A stretch of 64,000 nucleotides of DNA, from NCBI RefSeq assembly GCF_008704495.1, contig NZ_CP023699.1, positions 6,696,001 to 6,760,000 on the forward strand, written 5' to 3'. Below the pieces are notes generated by a model. The model saw nothing but the letters and a program-made list of their open reading frames with translations, did no database searches and had not been told where the DNA came from. Each line of letters starts with the position of its first letter. Position 1 is the first letter of the stretch. Source of the DNA: Streptomyces kanamyceticus (GTDB lineage Bacteria > Actinomycetota > Actinomycetes > Streptomycetales > Streptomycetaceae). Positions 43,324-55,376 of the stretch are shown one piece after another. Made by a program: the position numbers and the translations under genes.

Positions 43324-43352
43324 ATCGAATGCCGCAACGGTGATCGAATGCC
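43324..43352. promoter_or_regulatory. Direct repeat in the promoter region of the YceI gene
   Basis: ATCGAATGCC at 43324-43333 and again at 43343-43352, 19 bp apart, roughly two helical turns. A tandem binding site for a regulator is possible. Confidence 0.35.
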
Positions 43353-43394
43353 TAATCGTTGCAGTGTGCAGGTGATGTCAAGTAGCGCGGGGGT

Positions 43395-44285
43395 GTGTCG
43401 CGGGTGTTCGGCCGATGGCTGGGAAACCGTACGAACAGGGCGGGTCGGACGGGGCCCCTGTCGGCGGTGCCGGTGCCGGCGAGCGCGGGCGTGCTCAGCT
43501 GCCGGGTGCTCGACCCGGTCAACGAGCCGGTGCGGAACGCCGAGCTGGTCGTCAGCGATGCCGCGGGGCGCAAGGTGGTCACCGGTGGCACGGACCCGTT
43601 CGGTTCGTTCGTCACGACCGTGCCCGCAGGGGACTACCGGCTCGCGGTCTCGGCGGAGGGGTTCACCCCGTACCGGGCCAGTGCCACGGTCGGGGAGGGC
43701 GCGCACGCCTCGCTGGGCGACGTCATGCTCCAGGTCGCCCAGCCTCCGGCGCTGCCCGAGCCCGGTGACTGGGATCTCGACCCCCTGCATTCCTCGGTCG
43801 CCTTCACCGCGCGGCACATCGGCCTGGCCCGCATCCACGGCAGGTTCAACAGCTTCGCGGGCGCCATCCGCGTGGGGGAGCGCATGGAGGACTCCGCCAT
43901 GCACGTGGTCATCGACGCGGCCTCCATCGACACCGCGGTCAAGATGCGCGACGACCATCTGCGTTCGGGCGACTTCCTCGATGTCGACCGCTTCCCGACG
44001 ATGGAGTTCTACAGCGACCGTTTCGTGCACAAGGGCGGCAGCCGCTGGGCGATCTCGGGCGGCCTGACGCTGCACGGAGTGACGCGCACGGTCACGCTCG
44101 ACACCGAGTACCTCGGGGTCGGCCAGGGCCTGGAGGGCGAGACCCGCGTCGCCTGCCGCGCCACCACCGAGCTGCACCGCGACGACTTCACGATCACCTG
44201 GCAGACGATGCTCGCGCGCGGCATCGCTGCCGTGGGGCACAGCATCACGATCGACCTCGACATCCAGGTCATCCCCAAGAGCTGA
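43395..44285 (+). CDS. YceI-family lipid-binding protein with N-terminal carboxypeptidase-regulatory-like domain
   Basis: 296 residues, GTG start. Residues 32-112 look like a CarboxypepD_reg beta-sandwich (LSCRVLDPVNEPVRNAELVV, PAGDYRLAVSAEGFTPY). Residues 123-296 form the YceI beta-barrel: WDLDPLHSSVAFTARHIGLA, FDxxSI-type DAASIDTAVKMRDDHLRSG, FLDVDRFPTMEFYS and GGLTLHGVTRTVTLD. YceI proteins bind polyisoprenoids or similar lipids. No signal peptide is evident, so it is probably cytoplasmic, unlike many YceI proteins. The combination of the two domains is the odd feature. Confidence 0.88.
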   Translation: MSRVFGRWLGNRTNRAGRTGPLSAVPVPASAGVLSCRVLDPVNEPVRNAELVVSDAAGRKVVTGGTDPFGSFVTTVPAGDYRLAVSAEGFTPYRASATVGEGAHASLGDVMLQVAQPPALPEPGDWDLDPLHSSVAFTARHIGLARIHGRFNSFAGAIRVGERMEDSAMHVVIDAASIDTAVKMRDDHLRSGDFLDVDRFPTMEFYSDRFVHKGGSRWAISGGLTLHGVTRTVTLDTEYLGVGQGLEGETRVACRATTELHRDDFTITWQTMLARGIAAVGHSITIDLDIQVIPKS

Positions 44286-44334
44286 CCGGCGCCGCCCCGG
44301 CGGACCGGCGCTGACCGGCGCCGACCCGCCGGTG

Positions 44335-44580
44335 CTACGGAGCCTCCAGCCAGCCCTCGTACTCCGTCGCCAGTTCGTCCAGCGCGGCCCGGTCCAGGCG
44401 GGAATCGGGGTCCTCGACCACGACCAGCCACTGGGCGTCCTCGGCGTCGTCCTCACCGGCCAGCGCGTCGCGCACGAGCTGGGGTTCCTCGGTGACACCG
44501 AAACGGTCGGGGAGCTCTTCGGCCACGTCTTCCGCGGCATCGCGGTCGGGCAGCACCAGGACATGTCGTACGTCGTTCAC
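44335..44580 (-). CDS. Small conserved acidic protein beside holA
   Basis: 81 residues from GTG 44580 (VNDVRHVLVLPDRDAAEDVA). Acidic with alternating strands and helices and no Cys, ending ATEYEGWLEAP. It runs divergently from holA, whose ATG is 84 bp away. I think homologues occur at this place in Streptomyces; function unknown. Confidence 0.65.
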   Translation of the reverse strand: MNDVRHVLVLPDRDAAEDVAEELPDRFGVTEEPQLVRDALAGEDDAEDAQWLVVVEDPDSRLDRAALDELATEYEGWLEAP

Positions 44581-44664
44581 CCGCCCATTCTCCGCTACCG
44601 GGGAGGCCACGGGCGAAGGCCGTACGGGACGGGCTGTCAGTGCCGCGTGGGATGCTTGACCGCG

Positions 44665-45648
44665 ATGGCCAGGAAGACAGCAAACGACGATCCGCTCGCT
44701 CCTCTCACGCTCGCCGTGGGGCAGGAGGACCTGCTCCTCGACCGCGCCGTGCAGCAGGTGGTCGCGGCCGCCCGCGCCGCCGACGCGGACACGGACGTGC
44801 GCGACCTCACCCCCGACCAGCTGCAGCCCGGCACGCTCGCCGAGCTGACGAGCCCGTCGCTCTTCGCCGAGCGCAAGGTCGTCGTCGTGCGGAACGCGCA
44901 GGACCTGTCGGCGGACACGATCAAGGACGTGAAGGCGTATCTCGGTGCGCCCGTCGAGGAGATCACCCTCGTCCTGCTGCACGCGGGCGGCGCCAAGGGC
45001 AAGGGCCTGCTCGACGCCGCGCGCAAGGTGGGGGCGCGCGAGGTCGCCTGCCCCAAGATGACCAAGCCCGCGGACCGGCTCTCGTTCGTGCGGAGCGAGT
45101 TCCGCACCCTGGGCCGCTCGGCCACCCCCGAGGCGTGCCAGGCCCTCGTCGACTCGATCGGCAGCGATCTGCGCGAGCTCGCCTCCGCGGTCTCCCAGCT
45201 GACGGCGGACATCGAGGGCACGATCGACGAGGCGATCGTCGGCCGGTACTACACGGGCCGGGCGGAGGCCTCCAGCTTCACGGTGGCCGACCGGGCCGTC
45301 GAGGGCCGTGCCGCTGAGGCGCTCGAAGCGTTGCGCTGGTCGCTGTCGACCGGTGTCGCCCCCGTTCTGATCACCAGCGCGTTGGCGCAGGCCGTGCGGG
45401 CGATCGGGAAGCTGTCCTCCGCGAGGGGCGGGCGTCCGGCCGACCTCGCCCGCGAGCTGGGCATGCCGCCGTGGAAGATCGACCGGGTCCGGCAGCAGAT
45501 GCGGGGCTGGACTCCGGACGGGGTCGCGGCGGCGCTGACCGCGGTGGCCGCGGCTGACGCGGGGGTCAAGGGGGGCGGCGATGACCCCGAGTACGCCCTG
45601 GAGAAGGCCGTCGTCGCCATTGCCCGTGCGGCGAGGTCGCGTCGCTGA
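44665..45648 (+). CDS. holA: DNA polymerase III delta subunit
   Basis: 327 residues from ATG 44665. HolA opens the sliding clamp as part of the clamp-loader complex. An N-terminal AAA+-like domain begins LAVGQEDLLLDRAVQQVVAA. Mid-region motifs are PSLFAERKVVVVRN and a glycine stretch LLHAGGAKGKGLLDAARK. The C-terminal collar domain includes ALRWSLSTGVAPVLITSALAQ and MPPWKIDRVRQQMRGW. No P-loop is present, as expected for delta. The hairpin at 45753-45778 probably ends the transcript. Confidence 0.93.
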   Translation: MARKTANDDPLAPLTLAVGQEDLLLDRAVQQVVAAARAADADTDVRDLTPDQLQPGTLAELTSPSLFAERKVVVVRNAQDLSADTIKDVKAYLGAPVEEITLVLLHAGGAKGKGLLDAARKVGAREVACPKMTKPADRLSFVRSEFRTLGRSATPEACQALVDSIGSDLRELASAVSQLTADIEGTIDEAIVGRYYTGRAEASSFTVADRAVEGRAAEALEALRWSLSTGVAPVLITSALAQAVRAIGKLSSARGGRPADLARELGMPPWKIDRVRQQMRGWTPDGVAAALTAVAAADAGVKGGGDDPEYALEKAVVAIARAARSRR

Positions 45649-45722
45649 GACGGGACCGATCCACCCGCCGGGTCCGGATCCGTCGGTTCCGGATCCCCGG
45701 GCCGCCCGTGGCCGGTCGTGCG

Positions 45723-45745
45723 GTTCCCCGCGCCCCTTACGGGGA
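45723..45745. repeat. Single copy of the CCCCGCGCCCCTTACGGGG intergenic motif
   Basis: The same core occurs four times at 63309-63440. It can fold as a GGGGC/GCCCC hairpin. I believe such elements are scattered in Streptomyces intergenic DNA. Confidence 0.7.
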
Positions 45746-45752
45746 CACAGCA

Positions 45753-45778
45753 ATGCCCCCGGAGTGGGCCGGGGGCAT
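45753..45778. terminator. Terminator between holA and rpsT
   Basis: ATGCCCCCGG (45753-45762) pairs perfectly with CCGGGGGCAT (45769-45778) around AGTGGG. Confidence 0.85.
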
Positions 45779-45861
45779 CGTCGCAGCGTGGCGTACTGCG
45801 TGGTCTGTCCGCGATTCGAGGTAGAGGGCTCGAATTACCCTCGCGGGAGGATTGATCAAAC

Positions 45862-45879
45862 GCCCCGGCGAACCGGGGC
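45862..45879 (-). terminator. Terminator of rpsT
   Basis: GCCCCGG/CCGGGGC with loop CGAA. On the minus strand it follows a second small hairpin (45881-45894) and is followed by GTTTGATC. Confidence 0.85.
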
Positions 45880-45893
45880 AAGGGCTTCAGCCC

Positions 45894-46154
45894 TTAGAGG
45901 GACGCGGCCTTCGAAGCAAGCGCCGACTTCTTGTTGGCGGCCTGGTTCTTGTGGATGACGCCCTTGGAGACGGCCTTGTCGAGCTGGCGCGTGGCCTCAC
46001 GCGTGAGCTCGGCGGCCTTCTGGGTGTCACCGGCGGCAGCGGCCTCGCGGGCCTTGCGGATCGCGGTCTTCAGGGAAGACTTGACCGCCTTGTTGCGCTG
46101 ACGCGCCTTCTCGTTGGTCTTGATCCGCTTGATCTGGGACTTGATGTTCGCCAC
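45894..46154 (-). CDS. rpsT: 30S ribosomal protein bS20
   Basis: 86 residues from GTG 46154 ([20 protein letters not shown]). Helical, basic, with Lys/Arg along its length as required for 16S rRNA binding. The C-terminal [20 protein letters not shown] is the conserved block. Divergent from lepA; a tandem 11-bp repeat lies in its leader (46175-46196). Confidence 0.97.
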   Translation of the reverse strand: MANIKSQIKRIKTNEKARQRNKAVKSSLKTAIRKAREAAAAGDTQKAAELTREATRQLDKAVSKGVIHKNQAANKKSALASKAASL

Positions 46155-46174
46155 GAAAGAGCCTTTTCAGGTTC

Positions 46175-46196
46175 AGGTACTGCAGAGGTACTGCAG
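46175..46196. repeat. Tandem 11-bp repeat in the rpsT leader
   Basis: AGGTACTGCAG occurs twice in direct succession 21 bp upstream of the rpsT start. The minus-strand mRNA therefore has doubled CTGCAGTACCT in its 5' untranslated part. Confidence 0.7.
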
Positions 46197-46402
46197 ATGA
46201 GTGTTATGACACGCGCCTCGAGGCTTGAGAGGGCTACGAGACACAGCTGCCCACGTTACCAGCCGCCCTCTCGCCCGCCCAAACCGAGCGCCGCACCCCT
46301 CTCACCGGCCCACACCGAGCGCAGTGCCCCGCCCATGGGACGATGGAGGCTACGTATAGATCCGACCCGAGGCGAGTGGCGCCTCAAGAGACAGGACCCT
46401 GC

Positions 46403-48274
<1,872 letters not shown>

Positions 48275-48294
48275 CCACACAGCACGCTGGAACG

Positions 48295-48322
48295 GGCCCG
48301 CGGCGCTTCGGCGCCGCGGGCC
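48295..48322 (+). terminator. Terminator after lepA
   Basis: GGCCCGCGGCGC pairs perfectly with GCGCCGCGGGCC around TTCG, followed by TTTCCC. Confidence 0.93.
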
Positions 48323-48410
48323 TTTCCCGTACGGGTAGTCCGGAGAAAGTGACAGGCAGAAGCCCCTTACGCACCGGGCGTCGGCGCTCTACTCTGATCA
48401 CTGCTCGTAG

Positions 48411-48428
48411 GTTACTCGCAAGTTAAAC
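48411..48428. promoter_or_regulatory. Candidate TetR-type operator upstream of the acyl-CoA ligase
   Basis: GTTACTCGCAAGTTAAAC, an imperfect dyad (TTAC...GTTAA) in an A/T-rich patch about 75 bp before the start. TetR regulators of fatty acid genes in actinomycetes often bind TTACT...AGTAA-like sites; this is only a resemblance. Confidence 0.35.
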
Positions 48429-48499
48429 AAGTAGCCGACAGGGACGTAAGAAGCAGCCGCCAGCCAGTTCGCCGCACTGCCGTGGGCCCGGAGGATGTC

Positions 48500-50389
48500 G
48501 TGAGCGACACACAGACCTTGATCGAGAACCGTCCGCCCTCCGTGGCGCATCTCTTCCTGGAGCGCGTGGCGGCCACACCGGATGCCGAGGCCTACCGCTA
48601 CCCGGTGCCAGCGGCGTCCGGCGCGGGTCCCGACGAGTGGAAGTCGCTGAGCTGGGCGGGGACCGCCAGCCGTGTCCACGCGATCGCCGCGGGCCTGATC
48701 GACCTCGGCCTGAACCCCGAGGACCGCGTGGCCCTCGCCTCCGCGACCCGGATCGAGTGGATCCTCGCCGACCTCGGCATCATGTGCGCGGGCGCGGCCA
48801 CCACCACCGTCTACCCGCAGACCAACGCCGAGGAGTCCGCCTACATCCTGGCCGACTCCGAGAGCCGCGTGCTCATGGCCGAGGACGCGACACAGCTCGC
48901 CAAGGCGCGCGAGAAGCGGGCCGAGCTGCCGGAGCTGCGGCACGTCGTGGTGTTCGACTCCGAGGGCGTCACCAAGGACGAGAGCGACCCTGAGGGCTGG
49001 GTGCTCACGCTCGCCGAGCTCGAACTGCGCGGCGCCGCGCTCCTCGAACAGAACGAGGACCTCGTCAAGGAGCGGGTCGCGGCGATCGCCGCCGACCAGC
49101 TCGCCACGCTGATCTACACCTCGGGCACCACCGGCAAGCCCAAGGGCGTGCGGCTGCCGCACGACAACTGGTCGTACATGGCGAAGGCCATCGTGGCGAC
49201 CGGGCTGCTCGGCCCCGACGACGTGCAGTACCTGTGGCTGCCGCTCGCGCACGTCTTCGGCAAGGTGCTGACCTCCGCGCACATCGACCTCGGGCACGTC
49301 ACCGCCGTCGACGGCCGCGTGGACAAGATCATCGAGAACCTTCCGGTGGTCCAGCCGACGTACATGGCCGCGGTGCCCCGCATCTTCGAGAAGGTCTACA
49401 ACGGCGTCGCGGCCAAGGCGCGGGCCGGTGGCGGGGCCAAGTACAAGATCTTCCAGTGGGCCGCGGACGTCGCCCGCGAGTACGCCAAGGCCAGCCAGGA
49501 CAACTTCCGCAGGACCGGCACCGCGTCGGTGCCCTTCGGGCTCGGCGCCAAGCACAAGGTCGCCGACGCGCTCGTCTACTCCAAGTTGCGCGAGGCGTTC
49601 GGCGGGCGGCTGCGGGCCGCGGTGTCGGGATCCGCCGCTCTCGCGCCCGACATCGGGTACTTCTTCGCCGGAGCCGGGATTCACATCCTGGAGGGCTATG
49701 GGCTCACCGAGTCCTCCGCGGCCTCCTTCGTGAACCCCGGGGAGGCGTACCGCACCGGCACCGTCGGCAAGCCGCTGCCCGGCACCGAGGTGCGCATCGC
49801 GGACGACGGCGAGATCCTGCTGCGCGGCCCCGGCATCATGGAGGGCTACCACGGGCTGCCCGAGAAGACCGCCGAAGTCCTGGAGTCCGACGGCTGGTTC
49901 CACACCGGGGACATCGGCGAGCTGTCCGTCGACGGGTACCTGCGGATCACCGACCGCAAGAAGGACCTCATCAAAACGTCGGGCGGCAAGTACATCGCGC
50001 CCGCAGAGGTCGAGGGCCAGTTCAAGGCCGTGTGTCCGTACGTCTCCAACATCCTGGTGCACGGCGCCGACCGGAACTTCTGCACCGCGCTGATCTCCCT
50101 GGACGAGCCCGCGATCCTCGACTGGGCCAAGGAGAACGGCCTGTCGGGCAGGGAGTACGCCGATGTGTGCGCGGCTCCCGTCACGGTCGAGCTCATCGAG
50201 GGCTATGTGAAGGAGCTCAACGAGGGCCTTCAGCGCTGGCAGACCATCAAGAAGTTCCGGCTCCTGCCGCGTGATCTCGACGTCGAGCACGGCGAGTTGA
50301 CGCCCAGCCTGAAGCTGAAGCGTCCGGTGGTGGAGCGGGAGTACAAGCACCTGATCGAGGAGATGTACGCGGGCTCGCGCGAGGCGTGA
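48500..50389 (+). CDS. Long-chain fatty acid-CoA ligase (AMP-forming)
   Basis: 629 residues from GTG 48500 with GGAGG at 48490-48494. It activates fatty acids with ATP and CoA through an acyl-adenylate. Motifs are LIYTSGTTGKPKGVRLPH (P-loop), YGLTESSAASFVNPG, GWFHTGDIGELSVDGYLR and DRKKDLIKTSGGKYIAPAEV (hinge and A10-type region). The C-terminal lysine region (LTPSLKLKR) is present. Closest in style to the FadD15-like large ligases of actinomycetes. A possible TetR operator lies upstream (48411-48428). Confidence 0.94.
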   Translation: MSDTQTLIENRPPSVAHLFLERVAATPDAEAYRYPVPAASGAGPDEWKSLSWAGTASRVHAIAAGLIDLGLNPEDRVALASATRIEWILADLGIMCAGAATTTVYPQTNAEESAYILADSESRVLMAEDATQLAKAREKRAELPELRHVVVFDSEGVTKDESDPEGWVLTLAELELRGAALLEQNEDLVKERVAAIAADQLATLIYTSGTTGKPKGVRLPHDNWSYMAKAIVATGLLGPDDVQYLWLPLAHVFGKVLTSAHIDLGHVTAVDGRVDKIIENLPVVQPTYMAAVPRIFEKVYNGVAAKARAGGGAKYKIFQWAADVAREYAKASQDNFRRTGTASVPFGLGAKHKVADALVYSKLREAFGGRLRAAVSGSAALAPDIGYFFAGAGIHILEGYGLTESSAASFVNPGEAYRTGTVGKPLPGTEVRIADDGEILLRGPGIMEGYHGLPEKTAEVLESDGWFHTGDIGELSVDGYLRITDRKKDLIKTSGGKYIAPAEVEGQFKAVCPYVSNILVHGADRNFCTALISLDEPAILDWAKENGLSGREYADVCAAPVTVELIEGYVKELNEGLQRWQTIKKFRLLPRDLDVEHGELTPSLKLKRPVVEREYKHLIEEMYAGSREA

Positions 50390-50429
50390 GCCCGGCGAAG
50401 TGAGCGGGGCGGGCGAGGCGTCGGATGGT

Positions 50430-51014
50430 TCAGACGACCCGCCCGCGGCGCATTTCCTGTACCAGTTCCTCCATGTGGGTGACGTGGCGGCGCAGTTCGA
50501 GGACGTCCTTGAGGCTGCTTGCCGCCATGTGGGTCTCGATCGCGGAGAGGCGCGCCGCCAGCTCGTCGAACTGGCGCTGCTCGCGGGCCAGTATCCGCTC
50601 CAACTGCCGGTTCTTGCGGTGCAGTTCGAGGAACACGGTGACCTTGGCGCGCAGCACCCAGGGGTCGAACGGCTTGGTGAGGTAGTCCGCGGCGCCGGTC
50701 GCGTAGCCGCGGAAGGCGAAGCCCGCGTCGTTGTCGGTGCCCGTCAGGAAGATGATGGGCACGTCCTTGGTCTGGTCGAGGCGTTTGATGTTCGACGCGG
50801 TCTCGAAGCCGTCCATGCCCGGCATCCGGACGTCGAGAAGGATCACGGCGAATCGTTGCCGCAGAATCGCCTTCATCGCCTCCTCGCCCGAACGGGCGCG
50901 GACCAGCGGCTCGTTCAGGGACCCGAGGACGGCTTCCAATGCCATCAGGTTGTCCTCCATGTCGTCGACAAGGAGGATGCTCGCGCGGTTGTCGGTCATG
51001 GCCTCTGCGCTCAT
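50430..51014 (-). CDS. Response regulator with receiver domain and C-terminal coiled coil
   Basis: 194 residues, ATG start 51014 (GAGG 9 nt upstream). The receiver domain (about 10-130) has the acidic pair DD in LLVDDMEDN, phosphoacceptor D61 in VILLDVRMPGMDG, T in FLTGTDND and K in YLTKPFDP. The rest is a coiled coil (about 135-190) with no DNA-binding or enzyme domain, so the output is probably by protein-protein contact. It starts 12 nt after the hybrid kinase stop, its ribosome site lies next to that stop, and it is very probably a partner of that kinase. Confidence 0.9.
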   Translation of the reverse strand: MSAEAMTDNRASILLVDDMEDNLMALEAVLGSLNEPLVRARSGEEAMKAILRQRFAVILLDVRMPGMDGFETASNIKRLDQTKDVPIIFLTGTDNDAGFAFRGYATGAADYLTKPFDPWVLRAKVTVFLELHRKNRQLERILAREQRQFDELAARLSAIETHMAASSLKDVLELRRHVTHMEELVQEMRRGRVV

Positions 51015-51026
51015 GGTGACGGTGCC

Positions 51027-54000
51027 TCACTCAGTTGTCGGCGGAACAGCGCTCTCCCCCGGAGTGGCCGGCTGTTCCGGAGCGACGGACTCTGAATCGG
51101 GGGAGGTGGCCTGTTCGGTGCCGCCAGCGCCCTCGGGGTCCAGGAGGGCGCAGATGACGCCGAGCAGTTGATCCACATCCACGGGTTTGGGTACGTAGTC
51201 GGTGGCGCCTTGGGAGATGGCCTTCTCGCGGTCCCCCGGCATCGCCTTCGCGGTGAGGGCGACGATGGGCAGGCCCCGCCAGCGAGGGCTCCGGCGGATG
51301 GCGACCATGGTCTCGTAGCCGTCCATCTCCGGCATCATGATGTCCATCAGGACGATGTCGACGTCGGGATTGCGCTCCAGGGTCTCGATGCCCTCGCGCC
51401 CGTTCTCCGCGTAGAGGACGGGCATGCCGACCCGGCTGAGCACGTGCGTGAGCGCGAAGACGTTGCGGATGTCGTCGTCGACGATGAGCACCTTGCGGTT
51501 CGGCAGTATGCGGCCCGCGCGCCCCTCCTTCCACTCCTCCAGCTTGGTCGGGGTGGGCCAGCTGTCGTCGGGCTCCAGGGTGGTGTGCGGGCGCAGTGCC
51601 GCCGGTTCGAGCGGTTCGGGCAGGAGCTGGGTGCGCGAGGCCGCGTAGGCGATGGCGGCCGCGCCGTGACCGGGGTGGACCACCGGGACGTACAGCGCGA
51701 AGGTCGAGCCCTGTCCCGGGTGGCTCTCGGCGGTGATGCGGCCGCCGAGGAGCCCCGCGATCTCCCGGCTGATGGAGAGGCCGAGCCCCGTGCCGCCGTA
51801 CTTGCGGTTGGTGGTGCCGTCCGCCTGCTGGAACGCCTCGAAGATGACCGGGAGCTGCTCGGCGGGGATGCCGATGCCGGTGTCCCTGACGGCGAAGCAG
51901 AGCAGGTCTTCGTCGTCGTGCAGGAGCCGCTCGGCCGAGGCGTTCTTGACGCGGCTGACGCGCAGCTCCACGCGGCCCGACGAGGTGAACTTGACCGCGT
52001 TCGACAGGAGGTTGCGCAGGATCTGCTGGAGGCGCTGCTCGTCGGAGAACATCTCGCGCGGCACGTCCTCGCCGACCGACACCTCGAACGCCAGGCCGCG
52101 GTCGAGAGTGAGCGGGCGGAACGTCGCGTGGACGTAGTCGAGGACCTTGATGAGCGGGAGCTTCTTGGGGCGTACGTCCATCCGGCCCGCCTCGATCTTC
52201 GACAGGTCGAGGATGTCGTTGATGAGCTGGAGGAGGTCGGATCCCGAGCGGTGGATCGTGGTCGCGAACTGCACCTCCTGGTCGGAGAGGTGGTTGTCGG
52301 GGTTGTCGGAGAGCAGCCTGGCCAGGATGAGCAGCGAGTTCAGCGGGGTGCGCAGCTCGTGCGACATGTTCGCGAGGAACTCCGACTTGTACTGGGAGCT
52401 GGTGGCGAGCAGGGCCGCCTTCTCCTCCAGTTCGGCGTTCGAGCGGCGCAACTCGGCCTGCTGGCGCTGGAGTTCGTCCGAGCGCTCCTGGAGCTGGGTG
52501 GCCAGGCGCTGCGACTCGCCGAGCAGGGACTCCGTACGGGAGTTGGCGATGATGGTGTTGATCGCGACGCCGATGGTGTTCACGAACTGGTCGAAGAACG
52601 CCAGGTGGACGTCGGAGAAGCGGGAGAACGTGGCCAGCTCGATCACGCCGAGCAGCTTGTCCTCGAAGAGGATCGGGATGATCACGACGGTGGCGGGGGC
52701 GGCGTCGCCGAGACCCGAATGGATCTTGATGTACTCCGGGGGCACCTCCTCCACGAGGATGCGCTTCTTCTCCAGCGCCGCCTGCCGTACGAGCCCCTGT
52801 GCGGGCATGCCGCCCGTGTCGACGACCGCGCTCTGCGCGGAGCCGTACCCGGCGATGAACGCGAGGCCCTTCGCGGTGACCTGGGTGGGCGCCGGGCTCT
52901 CCGCCGTCTCCGGGTCGGCCAGGAAGAACGCGCCGTACTGCGCGTTCACCAGCGGGGTCAGCTCGCGCAGGATCAGGTCGGCGACCTCCATCAGGTCGCG
53001 GTGGCCCTGCATCAGGCCCGCGAGACGGGCCAGGTTGGACTCCAGCCAGTCCTTGGCGCGGGTGGTCTCCCTGAGGTTGGAGACCATGAGGTTGATGTTG
53101 TCCTTGAGCTCGGAGACCTCGCCGCGCGTCTCGACCGTGATGGCGCGGGTCATGTCGCCCTGGGCGACGGCGGACGCGACCTCGGCGATGGCACGGACCT
53201 GGGTGGTCAGGTTCAGCGCCAGCTCGTTCACGTTCGTCGTCAGGCGCTTCCACGTGCCGTACACGCCCTCGACCCGCGCCTGGCCGCCCAGTTGGCCCTC
53301 GGAGCCGACCTCGCGGGCCACCCGGGTGACCTCGGAGGAGAACGAGGACAGCGTGTCCACCATGGTGTTGATGGTGGTCTTCAGCTCCAGGATCTCGCCG
53401 CGCGCGTCCACGTCGATCTTCTTGGAGAGGTCGCCCTGGGCCACGGCCGTCGCGACCTGCGCGATGTTGCGGACCTGGCCCGTGAGGTTGTCCGCCATGT
53501 AGTTGACGTTGTCGGTGAGGTCCTTCCAGACGCCCGATACGCCGAGGACCTGCGCGCGGCCGCCGAGGCGGCCGTCGGTGCCGACCTCGCGGGCCACCCG
53601 GGTCACCTCGTCGGCGAAGGCGCGCAGCTGCTCCACCATCGTATTGACGGTGTCCTTGAGCTCCAGGATCTCGCCGCGCGCGGTGACCGTGATCATCTTG
53701 GACAGGTCGCCGTTGGCGACGGCGGTGGTGACCTGGGCGATGTTGCGGACCTGTGAGGTGAGGTTCGACGCCATGAAGTTGACGTTGTCGGTGAGGTCCT
53801 TCCACACGCCCGACACGCCACGGACCTGGGCCTGGCCGCCGAGGTTTCCTTCCGTGCCGACCTCGCGGGCGACGCGGGTGACCTCGTCGGCGAAGGCGGA
53901 GAGCTGGTCGACCATCGTATTGATCGTCGACTTCAGTTCGAGGATCTCGCCCTTCGCCTCGACGGTGATCTTCTTGCCGAGGTCGCCCTGGGCGACGGCC

Positions 54001-55319
54001 GTCGACACCAGCGCGATGTTCCGCACCTGTGAGGTGAGGTTGTCGGCCATGAAGTTGACGTTGTCGGTGAGGTCCTTCCACACGCCCGACACGCCACGGA
54101 CCTGAGCGCGCCCGCCCAGGTTTCCCTCCGTGCCGACCTCGCGGGCGACGCGGGTGACCTCGTCGGCGAAGGCGGAGAGCTGGTCGACCATCGTGTTCAC
54201 CGTCGACTTCAGCTCCAGGATCTCGCCCCGGGCGTCGACGGTGATCTTCTGGCTCAGGTCTCCGTTGGCGACGGCGGTGGTGACCTGGGCGATGTTGCGG
54301 ACCTGTGAGGTGAGGTTCGACGCCATGAAGTTGACGTTGTCGGTGAGGTCCTTCCACACGCCTGACACGCCACGCGCCTGCGCGCGGCCGCCCAACTGGC
54401 CCTCCGTGCCCACCTCGCGCGCCACGCGGGTCACCTCGGCGGCGAACGCGGAGAGCTGCTCCACCATCGTGTTCACGGTGAGCTTCAGTTCGAGCAGCTC
54501 GCCCGTCGCCTCCACGGTGACCGTGCGGGTCAGGTCGCCCTGCGCCACCGCCGTGGTCACCAGGGCGATGTCGCGCACCTGGGCGGTGAGCCGCGCCGCC
54601 ATCGTGTTGACCGCCTCGGTCACGTCCCGCCAACTGCCGGACAGGCCGCGCACCTTGGCGCGCCCGCCGAGCCGGCCCTCCGTGCCCACCTCGCGCGCGA
54701 CGCGGGTGACCTCTCCCGTGAAGAGGGACAGCTGATCGACCATCGTATTGACGGCGCGGCCCAAACGGCGCAGATCGCCCCGGAGCTCGCGGGTGCCGTC
54801 GTGCAGGTCGACACGCTGCGTGAGGTCGCCGCCCGCCACCGCGTTCAGGACGCGGGTGGCGTTGGCCGCGGGGGCGACCAGCGAGTCGAGCAGCGTGTTG
54901 ATCTCCAGGACGCGCGCGGCCCACCTGCCCTGCCCCGGGCTCGGCGAGAACCGCTCGTCCAGGCGGCCGTGCCGGATGATCTCCCGGCGTATGCGCACGA
55001 GTTCGTTGTCGAAGTGGATCGAACGGTCGAGCATCTCGTTCAGCGTCGCGTAGAGCTCGGCCGTCGTGCCCTCGCCCATGGGGGGCACTTTGGAGAAGTC
55101 CCCGTCGCGCGCGGCCCGCATGGCGGCGAGCAGCGGGCGCAGCTCCGCCTCGGTGGCCACGACGGGACTCCTGGCGATGGCGCCGGGGCCCGTGGCGGCG
55201 CGGGGGCTCCCGGCGCCGCCGCCTGGGGAACCGGGTGGTGCCGCGGCGGAGGACCTGGTCTGCGCGGGGGCCGGAATCTTGCCACGGCTGAGCGCGGGCG
55301 TAGCACTGTTCTCACTCAT
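51027..55319 (-). CDS. Soluble hybrid histidine kinase with a HAMP array, GAF, HisKA, HATPase and receiver domains
   Basis: 1430 residues from ATG 55319; open sequence further upstream lacks coding character. The N-terminus (1-60) is Ala/Pro/Gly rich. Residues about 160-760 hold six 92-residue HAMP-type units plus a half unit (each with [36 protein letters not shown]). A GAF domain follows (about 790-940), then HisKA with H987 ([13 protein letters not shown]), HATPase ([29 protein letters not shown]), and a receiver with D1326 ([12 protein letters not shown]). No membrane segment is seen. The layout resembles fungal Nik1/group III osmosensor kinases. With the downstream receiver protein and the divergent SpoIIE phosphatase it probably forms one stress-signalling module. 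Confidence 0.95.
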   Translation of the reverse strand: MSENSATPALSRGKIPAPAQTRSSAAAPPGSPGGGAGSPRAATGPGAIARSPVVATEAELRPLLAAMRAARDGDFSKVPPMGEGTTAELYATLNEMLDRSIHFDNELVRIRREIIRHGRLDERFSPSPGQGRWAARVLEINTLLDSLVAPAANATRVLNAVAGGDLTQRVDLHDGTRELRGDLRRLGRAVNTMVDQLSLFTGEVTRVAREVGTEGRLGGRAKVRGLSGSWRDVTEAVNTMAARLTAQVRDIALVTTAVAQGDLTRTVTVEATGELLELKLTVNTMVEQLSAFAAEVTRVAREVGTEGQLGGRAQARGVSGVWKDLTDNVNFMASNLTSQVRNIAQVTTAVANGDLSQKITVDARGEILELKSTVNTMVDQLSAFADEVTRVAREVGTEGNLGGRAQVRGVSGVWKDLTDNVNFMADNLTSQVRNIALVSTAVAQGDLGKKITVEAKGEILELKSTINTMVDQLSAFADEVTRVAREVGTEGNLGGQAQVRGVSGVWKDLTDNVNFMASNLTSQVRNIAQVTTAVANGDLSKMITVTARGEILELKDTVNTMVEQLRAFADEVTRVAREVGTDGRLGGRAQVLGVSGVWKDLTDNVNYMADNLTGQVRNIAQVATAVAQGDLSKKIDVDARGEILELKTTINTMVDTLSSFSSEVTRVAREVGSEGQLGGQARVEGVYGTWKRLTTNVNELALNLTTQVRAIAEVASAVAQGDMTRAITVETRGEVSELKDNINLMVSNLRETTRAKDWLESNLARLAGLMQGHRDLMEVADLILRELTPLVNAQYGAFFLADPETAESPAPTQVTAKGLAFIAGYGSAQSAVVDTGGMPAQGLVRQAALEKKRILVEEVPPEYIKIHSGLGDAAPATVVIIPILFEDKLLGVIELATFSRFSDVHLAFFDQFVNTIGVAINTIIANSRTESLLGESQRLATQLQERSDELQRQQAELRRSNAELEEKAALLATSSQYKSEFLANMSHELRTPLNSLLILARLLSDNPDNHLSDQEVQFATTIHRSGSDLLQLINDILDLSKIEAGRMDVRPKKLPLIKVLDYVHATFRPLTLDRGLAFEVSVGEDVPREMFSDEQRLQQILRNLLSNAVKFTSSGRVELRVSRVKNASAERLLHDDEDLLCFAVRDTGIGIPAEQLPVIFEAFQQADGTTNRKYGGTGLGLSISREIAGLLGGRITAESHPGQGSTFALYVPVVHPGHGAAAIAYAASRTQLLPEPLEPAALRPHTTLEPDDSWPTPTKLEEWKEGRAGRILPNRKVLIVDDDIRNVFALTHVLSRVGMPVLYAENGREGIETLERNPDVDIVLMDIMMPEMDGYETMVAIRRSPRWRGLPIVALTAKAMPGDREKAISQGATDYVPKPVDVDQLLGVICALLDPEGAGGTEQATSPDSESVAPEQPATPGESAVPPTTE
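53160..54838 (-). repeat. 276-bp tandem repeats encoding the HAMP units
   Basis: About six units of 276 bp (92 codons) plus a partial, approximate ends. Units three, four and five (about 53550-54370) are nearly identical in DNA, which suggests recent duplication or conversion. Confidence 0.9.
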
Positions 55320-55376
55320 AGTGGCCCACTTCAGTAACTCGGTGCTTATGGGCGTGGCCAGTCTGTCACTCTGTGG

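Noticed and set aside
45788..45850. tRNA-like remnant upstream of rpsT terminator
   Set aside because: A T-arm-like GAGGG/CCCTC hairpin with TCGAATT is present but no acceptor or anticodon arms could be found.
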